DNA from: Bacillota bacterium
GTDB taxonomy: Bacteria > Bacillota > Bacilli > Desulfuribacillales > Desulfuribacillaceae
Assembly (NCBI GenBank): GCA_023388635.1
Contig: JAEWFW010000028.1
Span: forward strand, 1 to 18,004
DNA: 18,004 nucleotides
Reading direction: 5' to 3'
Shown here: piece by piece, positions 6,913-13,410 of the stretch
Layout of the letters: the number at the start of each line of letters is the position of its first letter
How positions within the stretch are numbered: the stretch's first letter is position 1
Made by a program: the position numbers and the translations under genes
The notes under the pieces: model-generated
The model's input: only the letters and a program-made list of their open reading frames with translations
The model's database searches: none
Told to the model about the DNA's origin: nothing

Positions 6913-6949
6913 GAAGGAGTGGGAAACTATAGATGTTCTCCACTCCTTC
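6913..6949 (-). terminator. Hairpin between convergent genes, probable terminator
   Basis: A perfect 10-bp stem, GAAGGAGTGG (6913-6922) with CCACTCCTTC (6940-6949), lies between dapL and the minus-strand DUF2225 gene. On the minus strand it is followed by CTTTGT, a weak T tract; on the plus strand there is no T run. It probably serves the minus-strand gene and may also slow plus-strand readthrough. Confidence 0.6.
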
Positions 6950-6968
6950 CATTAGTTCTAATAAATTC

Positions 6969-7664
6969 TTACTCAGATTCAAGTTGTTTCATCTGTTCTC
7001 TTGTCAATTGATATTGTTCCCTTGCTCTACGGATAATGCCAATGTCGGTGATCGCTTTGTCGGAAATAATTCTGTTGAACCACTTCGCTGCATTATGATA
7101 TTCCCCTAAGCGTCTGTACAATTCGGCGATCATGTACATCATTTTTGCTTCATTGACATTGATATTGGATTCCGTTTCAAAAAACTTTGTATAGGAATCA
7201 AGGGTGAACTGCAGGAAACGCTGTTCCTGCTCGGGGTCTTGTTTAAAACGATAAAAGCAAGCGAGTTTAAAGCAAATACCGCCGATGACGACATTGCTTT
7301 GCTCGGTAATTTGTGCGCAAAGCAGAGCTAATTTATGCGTTGCTATGGCAGAGGCGAGATCGCGTTCTCCGCTGTAATCGATATGTTTCCATTTCTGGGT
7401 GATCGTCTCATAAATATAGTTGCAGGTATTCGGCTTGAAATAGGTCTTGAAGTTATCGGTATAAGAAAATCCGCAGAGCGGACAGACTCTGACAGAGTAA
7501 AAATCGGGATTAATATCCACGTAATGAATGCAAAAGTCTGAATCAGTTTGCTTAATTTTACGGAAGCTCGATCTCACTTTGCTCGTTTTGAACTCATGGG
7601 TGCAATTCGGGCAAGTGATATCCACCAAATATAATGGGTCAACATTCTGTTTTTGTACGGACAT
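6969..7664 (-). CDS. DUF2225 family zinc-binding protein
   Basis: Uncharacterised soluble protein of 231 residues. The N-terminal part has two CxxC knuckles, ITCPNC (C18, C21) and VCPLCGF (C61, C64), arranged like one split zinc ribbon. The C-terminal half (about 105-215) is helical, and AELYRRLGEYHNAAKWFNRII resembles a TPR repeat. This matches the DUF2225 family of Bacillota, whose function is not established. A longer frame reaches 7748, but AGGAG at 7675-7679 and the loss of family-like sequence upstream favour ATG at 7664; the longer start would also fall upstream of the predicted transcript start. It is divergent from the ACT-domain gene and appears to be a single-gene unit. Binding of protein or nucleic acid is possible but not shown. 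Confidence 0.82.
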   Translation of the reverse strand: MSVQKQNVDPLYLVDITCPNCTHEFKTSKVRSSFRKIKQTDSDFCIHYVDINPDFYSVRVCPLCGFSYTDNFKTYFKPNTCNYIYETITQKWKHIDYSGERDLASAIATHKLALLCAQITEQSNVVIGGICFKLACFYRFKQDPEQEQRFLQFTLDSYTKFFETESNINVNEAKMMYMIAELYRRLGEYHNAAKWFNRIISDKAITDIGIIRRAREQYQLTREQMKQLESE

Positions 7665-7716
7665 TGTTAAACAACTCCTAAAAATTAATGAGCAAAAAAG
7701 GGGAGAATATAGTATT

Positions 7717-7745
7717 ATTGTACGAGAAAGTAGAACTAAAAACAA
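7717..7745 (-). promoter_or_regulatory. Promoter of the DUF2225 gene
   Basis: Read on the minus strand, TTGTTT (7745-7740) and TACAAT (7722-7717) are 17 bp apart. Transcription would begin near 7710, downstream of the longer alternative start at 7748, which supports the shorter protein. Confidence 0.55.
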
Positions 7746-7813
7746 CATACTTCACAAAATTACTGCTTAAAAAAGCACATTAGATTATTTCTAAAATAAA
7801 GGGAGCGGGCAAA

Positions 7814-8101
7814 ATGGAGCAAATTACAGGCAATCGTGTCGTCGTCAGCGTCGTTGGCAATGACAAAAAAGGTATTATTGCAAAGGTTACAACTAAATTA
7901 GCAGAAAACCAAGTGAATATTCTCGATATCAGTCAGACAATTATGCAAGGATTTTTCACAATGGTTATGGTCGTTGACATCACTGATTATGCAGGCGACA
8001 TTGAATCCCTGTCTTCTCAGTTTCAGACATTAGAAGAACAATTGGAAGTCAAGATTCGCTTCCAGCATGAAGATATCTTTAACTTTATGCACCGCATATA
8101 G
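7814..8101 (+). CDS. ACT domain protein (UPF0237 family)
   Basis: A 95-residue protein made of a single ACT fold, the small-molecule (often amino-acid) binding module of metabolic regulators. The pattern VVVSVVGNDKKGIIAKVTTKLAENQVNILDI (about 9-40) is the first strand-helix-strand of the GcvR-like ACT subgroup, with the DKKGI turn at the ligand site; QTIMQGFFTMVMVVDI forms the next strands. GGGAGCGGG precedes the start. It lies 15 bp upstream of a UPF0210 gene, an arrangement conserved in many bacteria and archaea, so the two proteins probably act together, with this one as sensor or regulatory subunit. Ligand unknown. Confidence 0.88.
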   Translation: MEQITGNRVVVSVVGNDKKGIIAKVTTKLAENQVNILDISQTIMQGFFTMVMVVDITDYAGDIESLSSQFQTLEEQLEVKIRFQHEDIFNFMHRI

Positions 8102-8116
8102 AGAGGAGGCAGAATC

Positions 8117-9478
8117 ATGGGTTTAGCGTTACAGGAAATTATGGAGACGATTCGCATGGTCGAGATGGAAAATCTCGATATCCGAACAGTGACGATGGGC
8201 ATTAATTTAAAGGATTGTTCCCATCCTGATATCAATATTTTTAAAGAAAATATTTATACAAAAATTACGACAAAAGCGGCAAATTTAAAACGAGTTGCCG
8301 ACAAAATAGAGCGGGAAATCGGTATACCGATCATCAATCGCAGAATATCCATTACTCCAATTGCCAGTACAGGTATCCATTACACTCCGCGGGATTATGT
8401 GGAAATTGCACGTACATTGGATCGTGCCGCCAAAGATTTGGGGATCGATTTTATCGGTGGATTTTCTGCCTTGGTTCATAAAGGAATGACTGACGATGAG
8501 AAAAATTTGATTTTGTCAATTCCTGAAGCACTGTCGGCTACGGAAAGAGTATGCAGTTCCGTTTCGGTCGCGACGACAAAAGCCGGCATCAATATGGACG
8601 CGATTTCTCTGCTTGGCAAGATCATCCTAGAAGCATCACAGGCATCGGCAGATAATAGCAGCTTAGCATGCGCTAAGTTGGTCGTGTTCTGTAATCCTCC
8701 GGAAGATAACCCGTTTATGGCGGGAGCATTTCACGGCGAAGGCGAACCGGATACAGTTATCAATGTAGGGGTTAGCGGTCCGGGAGTTGTTCTACATGCC
8801 TTGAAGCGTTATCCAGATGCCGACTTAGGCGAGGTTGCCGATGTCATCAAGAAAACAGCATTCAAAATTACCCGTGCCGGAGAATTAGTCGGCAGATTAG
8901 CGGCAGAGAGATTGGGCGTCGATTTTGGCATCATCGATTTATCCCTGGCACCGACCAATGCGACCGGTGACAGTGTAGCGGAAATTTTGGAAGAAATCGG
9001 CGTAGAAATGTGTGGAGCACCAGGTACGACAGCTGCTCTAGCACTGATGAATGACGCCGTCAAAAAAGGTGGAGCGATGGCGACATCCTATGCCGGAGGC
9101 TTGAGCGGTGCATTTATCCCTGTCAGCGAAGACAACGGAATGATTGCTGCCGTGGAAGCGGGGGCGTTGAGTTTGAGTAAATTGGAAGCAATGACTTGCG
9201 TATGCTCCGTAGGGCTTGATATGATTGCCGTACCTGGTGATACTTCACCGACGACGATTGCCGGAGTGATTGCCGATGAAGCGGCGATCGGCATGATTAA
9301 TAAGAAGACGACAGCAGTACGGATTATCCCTGTAGCCGGCAAAAAGGCTGGAGAAATGGTTGAATTCGGAGGACTTTTGGGACGCGCTCCGATTATGGAA
9401 GTAAGTAATTTTTCGAGTGAAAAATTATCGCGCCGCGGTGGACGCATCCCAGCACCGATTCAGGCACTAACCAATTAA
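8117..9478 (+). CDS. UPF0210 / DUF711 (PFL-like) family protein
   Basis: Conserved 453-residue protein of unknown function, often labelled 'PFL family' because its fold is related to pyruvate formate-lyase. Family blocks are visible: TVTMGINLKDCSHPD near the start, GFSALVHKGMTDDE (about 115-128), GAFHGEGEPD (203-212, with H206), GVSGPGVV, and the C-terminal RRGGRIPAPIQ. The glycyl-radical loop (RVxGY) and the adjacent catalytic Cys pair of true pyruvate formate-lyase are absent, so it should not be annotated as that enzyme. AGAGGAGG at 8101-8108 drives its ATG. It is surely co-transcribed with the ACT gene 15 bp upstream. An enzyme allosterically tuned by the ACT partner is the natural inference, but no reaction is established. 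Confidence 0.9.
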   Translation: MGLALQEIMETIRMVEMENLDIRTVTMGINLKDCSHPDINIFKENIYTKITTKAANLKRVADKIEREIGIPIINRRISITPIASTGIHYTPRDYVEIARTLDRAAKDLGIDFIGGFSALVHKGMTDDEKNLILSIPEALSATERVCSSVSVATTKAGINMDAISLLGKIILEASQASADNSSLACAKLVVFCNPPEDNPFMAGAFHGEGEPDTVINVGVSGPGVVLHALKRYPDADLGEVADVIKKTAFKITRAGELVGRLAAERLGVDFGIIDLSLAPTNATGDSVAEILEEIGVEMCGAPGTTAALALMNDAVKKGGAMATSYAGGLSGAFIPVSEDNGMIAAVEAGALSLSKLEAMTCVCSVGLDMIAVPGDTSPTTIAGVIADEAAIGMINKKTTAVRIIPVAGKKAGEMVEFGGLLGRAPIMEVSNFSSEKLSRRGGRIPAPIQALTN

Positions 9479-9559
9479 GTCTTACTTTTTAGGCTGAAAT
9501 TACCTGCTATGTTTCCCGCCTTTTGTGGAACTCTATATTATGAAAGGAGGGGATGACAC

Positions 9560-9670
9560 ATGGCAAAGAAGAGTAAACAACAACAAACTCAATCACCTAA
9601 AAATCCTCAACAAAATCAAGGGCAAGGTCAAGGGCAAGCAGAAGAAACTGGTGCTAACCGCCAGCCTTAG
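9560..9670 (+). CDS. 36-residue glutamine-rich small protein
   Basis: A short frame preceded by an excellent ribosome binding site, AAAGGAGGGG at 9544-9553, and followed within 40 bp by a strong terminator. The product starts MAKKSKQQQTQ, contains the run NQGQGQGQ and ends NRQP. Eleven of 36 residues are glutamine, it is hydrophilic with a basic N-terminus, and it has no hydrophobic segment or signal peptide. I do not recognise it. The composition recalls small acid-soluble spore proteins of the gamma type, but the defining repeats of that family are not present. It sits 80 bp after the UPF0210 gene with no clear promoter between, so it may be the third gene of that operon. It is too short for many gene finders. 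Confidence 0.7.
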   Translation: MAKKSKQQQTQSPKNPQQNQGQGQGQAEETGANRQP

Positions 9671-9702
9671 TATTCCCGTATAAGTAAATAGATGAGTAAA
9701 TG

Positions 9703-9743
9703 AGGAGACAAGTATCTGACTTTGGTTTGATACTTGTCTCTTT
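9703..9743 (+). terminator. Strong terminator after the ACT-UPF0210-small protein unit
   Basis: A perfect 12-bp stem, GAGACAAGTATC (9705-9716) with GATACTTGTCTC (9729-9740), extends by two more pairs (one wobble) and ends in TTT. The T run is short but the stem is the strongest in the window. Confidence 0.8.
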
Positions 9744-9756
9744 GCTATGCAAAAAA

Positions 9757-9786
9757 TTGGATGCTCCAATTCATTTGTGATACAAT
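9757..9786 (+). promoter_or_regulatory. Promoter of the glycosyltransferase-nth unit
   Basis: TTGGAT (9757-9762) and TACAAT (9781-9786) are 18 bp apart, and TG at 9778-9779 makes an extended -10. Transcription would begin near 9793, so translation from the ATG at 9747 is excluded for this transcript. Confidence 0.65.
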
Positions 9787-9818
9787 ATTGCTATTATTCA
9801 CAGGAAGGAATTTTTTCA

Positions 9819-10985
9819 ATGAAAATTTTGATCGGCAGTCCCTATATGATAGATATGCGCGGCAACAGTATCACAGCTAAGAGAATGATTTATTCGCTCC
9901 AAGCCCGTTCGGTCGATGTCGTGGGGCTCGATTATTATGATACACAGGAAGTCATAATCCACGATGAATATATCTTCACATATGATGTACTTCATATTCT
10001 AAATCCAGTCAGATATTTGAGTTCTCCGGCATATGCGAAGGGTATGCATGCAAAGTTACCTTATGGAATTACATTCACCGGAACGGATATCAACTGCCAC
10101 CTTGACCGGAATCACAGTGAATTGGTGACATTGTTAACAGAAGCCAGTTTTATTACTGTATTCCATGAGCAATCACGACAAGTGCTCTTGCATACATTAC
10201 CGGAGTTGGTAGGACGTGTCACGGTCGTTGCCCAAAGTTTTTTTCAATTTAATCCAGACTTAACAAAATCGGCAGAGTCAATTAAGCATGCAGAATCGAG
10301 TGAAGTACCGGAAACTGCCGGCATCGTTCAACAAGGAAGCGATATGCTTACATTGATCGATTCCTATAAAGAAGCTGGTTACACGGTCGTCATTCTGCCG
10401 GCAGGGATTCGTAAGGTGAAACGTGTGCCGTGGGCAATTGAAATGTTTAACAGGTTCACTGCGTCTCATGCGCATAAAGTGTTTTTGTGTATCGTCGGTC
10501 CGGAGATTGAGCAACAGGAGGCACGACGAGTAGAGCAATTGGTACAAACGACGAACAACATAGCATATTTTCGGGAAATGGATCATCAGAGCGTACTAGA
10601 GGCGGTTGCCGCTGCCGATGTTTTGTTAAATTGTTCAGAATCGGAAGGACAATCGTTAGCCATTATTGAAGCATTTCAATTACGCACACCTGTCATTGCC
10701 AGCAATGTTCCCGGCAATGCACAAATGATCCGCCATGGGGAGAACGGTCTGCTCTTTGATGATGAATCAGGTTTTCGCCAATCTTTGATCACTGTGATTC
10801 AGGACAAACAATCCATAAAAAGATTGATACAGAATGCTTATGAAGAAGTACAAAACCGCTATAACGCGGAAAAAGAAATCAAGTGCTTAATGCAATTATA
10901 CGAAAATGTAGAGAGGGGAGTCGCTAACAATGGAGAAATCGGATGTTCTGGAAATGATCGAAGTGCTGAAAAGGCTATACCCTGA
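9819..10985 (+). CDS. Glycosyltransferase family 4 protein
   Basis: Cytoplasmic GT-B fold glycosyltransferase of 388 residues that would transfer a sugar from a nucleotide donor with retention of configuration. The C-terminal donor-binding half is clear: LPAGIRKVKR opens it, and ADVLLNCSESEGQSLAIIEAF carries the E-x7-E motif (E276, E284), followed by TPVIASNVPGNAQMI and NGLLF. The N-terminal half (MKILIGSPYMIDMRGNSITAKRM) is a Rossmann-like acceptor domain. Start chosen at ATG 9819 with AGGAAGGA at 9802-9809; the frame extends up to 9747, but a promoter lies between. Its last 56 bp overlap nth, implying translational coupling. No envelope gene cluster surrounds it, so the acceptor cannot be inferred. 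Confidence 0.87.
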   Translation: MKILIGSPYMIDMRGNSITAKRMIYSLQARSVDVVGLDYYDTQEVIIHDEYIFTYDVLHILNPVRYLSSPAYAKGMHAKLPYGITFTGTDINCHLDRNHSELVTLLTEASFITVFHEQSRQVLLHTLPELVGRVTVVAQSFFQFNPDLTKSAESIKHAESSEVPETAGIVQQGSDMLTLIDSYKEAGYTVVILPAGIRKVKRVPWAIEMFNRFTASHAHKVFLCIVGPEIEQQEARRVEQLVQTTNNIAYFREMDHQSVLEAVAAADVLLNCSESEGQSLAIIEAFQLRTPVIASNVPGNAQMIRHGENGLLFDDESGFRQSLITVIQDKQSIKRLIQNAYEEVQNRYNAEKEIKCLMQLYENVERGVANNGEIGCSGNDRSAEKAIP

Positions 10986-11556
10986 TGTGAGATGCGAGCT
11001 TAATTATCGAACACCATTGGAATTATTGATTGCGACCATTTTATCGGCACAATGTACAGATAAACGCGTCAATGAAATTACGGAATCATTATTTGAAAAA
11101 TATACACAGGTAAGTGATTACGCGAAAGCGAGCGTCGAGCAGATTGCTGAGGATATCTATGGATTGGGGTTATATAAAAATAAAAGCCGTTCGATCAAAC
11201 AAGCGGCAATCATGATGATTGAGGAATTTAACGGTGAAGTTCCGGGAAATCGGGAGGACTTAGAAAAGCTCCCTGGAGTCGGCAGAAAGACGGCGAGTGT
11301 CGTATTAAGCAATGCATTTGGAGTTCCGGCAATTGCTGTCGATACCCATGTATTTCGCGTGAGTAATCGATTAGGATTGGCACACGCCGATAATGTCAAC
11401 GAAACAGAAAGGCAATTGATGGAGGCGATTCCCAAATCATTGTGGACGTTAACGCATCATCTGCTTATTTTTCACGGAAGGCGCGTATGCCATGCGAGAA
11501 ATCCGAAATGCGGTCAATGTGATCTCGCACCGGTATGTCCTTCGAGTTTACTTTAA
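10930..11556 (+). CDS. nth: Endonuclease III
   Basis: Base-excision DNA glycosylase and AP lyase that removes oxidised pyrimidines. The 208-residue protein shows the helix-hairpin-helix LPGVGRKTA with catalytic K120, the catalytic D138 in AVDTHVFRV, and the C-terminal [4Fe-4S] loop C187-x6-C194-x2-C197-x5-C203. These positions coincide with those of E. coli Nth. Its start lies inside the end of the glycosyltransferase gene (56-bp overlap) with GAGAGGGGAG just before the ATG. Its last 9 bp overlap the end of a minus-strand small gene. No terminator is evident directly after it. The glycosyltransferase neighbour gives no functional clue. Confidence 0.97.
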   Translation: MEKSDVLEMIEVLKRLYPDVRCELNYRTPLELLIATILSAQCTDKRVNEITESLFEKYTQVSDYAKASVEQIAEDIYGLGLYKNKSRSIKQAAIMMIEEFNGEVPGNREDLEKLPGVGRKTASVVLSNAFGVPAIAVDTHVFRVSNRLGLAHADNVNETERQLMEAIPKSLWTLTHHLLIFHGRRVCHARNPKCGQCDLAPVCPSSLL

Positions 11557-11694
11557 TAATAATTCGCGTTCTTCGGCAGTCACATAAACACGATTTTTCG
11601 CGGAGACAAATGAGCGTAAATAATATAAGCCTTTTGTACCTGTGAATAAACCGAGCAAAAATCCGAATGCGATATATAGAATAACTTGCAACAT
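11548..11694 (-). CDS. 48-residue single-span membrane peptide
   Basis: A short frame on the minus strand that fills the gap between nth and ppx. It has a strong binding site, GGGAGGGG (11706-11699), 4 nt before ATG, and a very good upstream promoter. The product begins MLQVILYIAFGFLLG with a hydrophobic stretch to about residue 26, then turns basic (YYLRSFVSAKNR) and ends in a charged helix, TAEERELLLK. This is a typical one-pass membrane protein with a cytoplasmic tail. No family is recognised. Its last 9 bp overlap the end of nth, so the two transcripts converge. It is short enough to be missed by automatic annotation. Confidence 0.75.
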   Translation of the reverse strand: MLQVILYIAFGFLLGLFTGTKGLYYLRSFVSAKNRVYVTAEERELLLK

Positions 11695-11719
11695 ATGGCC
11701 CCTCCCATCTTTGGTGAAA

Positions 11720-11748
11720 ATTATAACATAGATTACAAGTCATTCCAA
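11720..11748 (-). promoter_or_regulatory. Promoter of the 48-codon minus-strand gene
   Basis: On the minus strand, TTGGAA (11748-11743) and TATAAT (11725-11720) are 17 bp apart, with a TG one base before the -10 hexamer. This is the best-matching promoter in the window and points only at the small gene. Confidence 0.72.
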
Positions 11749-11839
11749 TCAGACGATATGTCCATTCTTGATGGGAAAATAGATCGGAATTTTGTAGTAT
11801 AACAAGGAAGAGGTAGACTTTAGGAAAAAGGTGATGTTT

Positions 11840-13393
11840 ATGGGAATGCCGAAAAAGCATATTGCAGTGATTGACTTAGGCTCTAACTCAGTACGTGTCG
11901 TCATTTATGCAATTGATGAATGTGGCGCCATACATAAGCTGGATGATTTGAAACGCACTCTTCGTTTGAGTAGTTACATAGACAAAATCGGTTTCATCGT
12001 AGAACGTGGCATAACGGAATTACTACAATGTCTCAAACAATTCAAACAATTGTGTCAATCATGGGATGTCGATCATATCAAAGGGGCGGCGACAGCGGCA
12101 CTGCGCCAGGCGAGAAATGGAAGAGAAATCCTTTTTCGTATCGTAAAAGAAACAGGGATTCATTTAGATATTTTGTCAGGCATGGAAGAAGCACGCTATG
12201 GATTCTTAGCAGTTCGCCATACAATGGATATTGATGAGGCGATTATTGTCGATGTCGGTGGCGGCAGCACGGAAATTTCTTATATGAAAGAGCGTAGACT
12301 GCTACACAGCATCAGCTTGCCATTCGGTGCCGTCAATATGACAGATCGCTATTTTAGAGGAATAGAAACTGTTCCCCAAAAATATATTGATCAAGTACTG
12401 ATTGATTTTTATCATGAGCTATCGAAAGTCCACTGGCTTGCCGGCAAGCAATGTCCTTTGATCGGACTTGGCGGTACGGCACGCTCATTGGCGGCGATTC
12501 ATCAAGCGAAAGTGCGTTATTCCTTTGATAATATTCATCATTATCAGATGGCTGCCTACGACATTAAGTTATTAGTAGAGTATTTGCGCAAAGTGCCGCT
12601 GGCTCGCCGTTCAACCATAGAAGGGCTGTCCTCTGGACGTGAAGACATCATTATCGGCGGTTCCGTCATCTTCGCAGCGATTCTCGAGTATTGCGATCTC
12701 GAAGCGCTGTATATCAGCAATTATGGACTACGTGACGGGATTTGCTATGAGATACTCCAACAAGAAACAGCATCCTTGCATATAGACGATGCCATCAGCA
12801 ATTACGTGAAACACTTTGCTTATTATAAAATCAATCAAAATCATGCAGAGCATGTGCGCCATTTGAGTGTCGGTCTGTATCAACAACTTGTCGCAGAAAA
12901 GATCATCACTGCGCGCGCAGCTGACATGTTGCTGCTGCAAATTGCGGCATATTTACACGACGTAGGCAGGACGATTAACATTCACAGTGCCCATAGTCAT
13001 ACCTTCTATTTGCTGACCAACGTCAATATCCCGCGCTTAACACACAAACAGCAGATCATGATAGCGTTAATTGCATCTTACAAAAAAACGAAAGTGTTGC
13101 GCGAACGTATGGTTCAATTTTCTGATATTTTAGAAGAAAGTGATGAATTATCGATTCATCAAATGGGCACGATCGTATTGCTAGCGCGTTCATTGGATAG
13201 AACCGTCAGCGAACAGACATTGGGCGTTCGCCTGCTCAAAGAAGGAAATCAATATGTCCTGGAATGTTCCGTCAAGCGAAAGAATTCCTTGGAAATCGAT
13301 TTAGCAGGCGATTGGCTGAAACGGTTCAAAAAATATTTCGGATACGATCTGTCCATCCGACCAATCAAAAATGGGCAAGGGAAAAATAGCTGA
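11840..13393 (+). CDS. ppx: Exopolyphosphatase, Ppx/GppA family with HD domain
   Basis: Releases phosphate from the ends of polyphosphate, and in some family members hydrolyses pppGpp. The 517-residue protein has an actin-like ASKHA fold: IAVIDLGSNSVR (phosphate loop, D12), SGMEEAR (E116/E117, matching the E121 region of E. coli Ppx), DVGGGSTE (138-145) and GLGGTARSL (209-217). The C-terminal part is HD-like, with YLHDVGRTINIHSAH (H373, D374). ATG at 11840 is preferred because AAGGTGA (11828-11834) is well placed; GTG at 11831 lies inside that site. It lies 17 bp before ppk, so the two form an operon. No good promoter is visible, only weak -10-like sequence near 11795-11803. Exopolyphosphatase is favoured over GppA by the ppk neighbour. 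Confidence 0.88.
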   Translation: MGMPKKHIAVIDLGSNSVRVVIYAIDECGAIHKLDDLKRTLRLSSYIDKIGFIVERGITELLQCLKQFKQLCQSWDVDHIKGAATAALRQARNGREILFRIVKETGIHLDILSGMEEARYGFLAVRHTMDIDEAIIVDVGGGSTEISYMKERRLLHSISLPFGAVNMTDRYFRGIETVPQKYIDQVLIDFYHELSKVHWLAGKQCPLIGLGGTARSLAAIHQAKVRYSFDNIHHYQMAAYDIKLLVEYLRKVPLARRSTIEGLSSGREDIIIGGSVIFAAILEYCDLEALYISNYGLRDGICYEILQQETASLHIDDAISNYVKHFAYYKINQNHAEHVRHLSVGLYQQLVAEKIITARAADMLLLQIAAYLHDVGRTINIHSAHSHTFYLLTNVNIPRLTHKQQIMIALIASYKKTKVLRERMVQFSDILEESDELSIHQMGTIVLLARSLDRTVSEQTLGVRLLKEGNQYVLECSVKRKNSLEIDLAGDWLKRFKKYFGYDLSIRPIKNGQGKNS

Positions 13394-13410
13394 TATAGTA
13401 GGTGAGGAAC

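Noticed and set aside
8117..9478. Pyruvate formate-lyase enzyme annotation
   Set aside because: The glycyl-radical loop and catalytic Cys-Cys are absent and the length is far shorter; only fold-level relation is meant by the family name.
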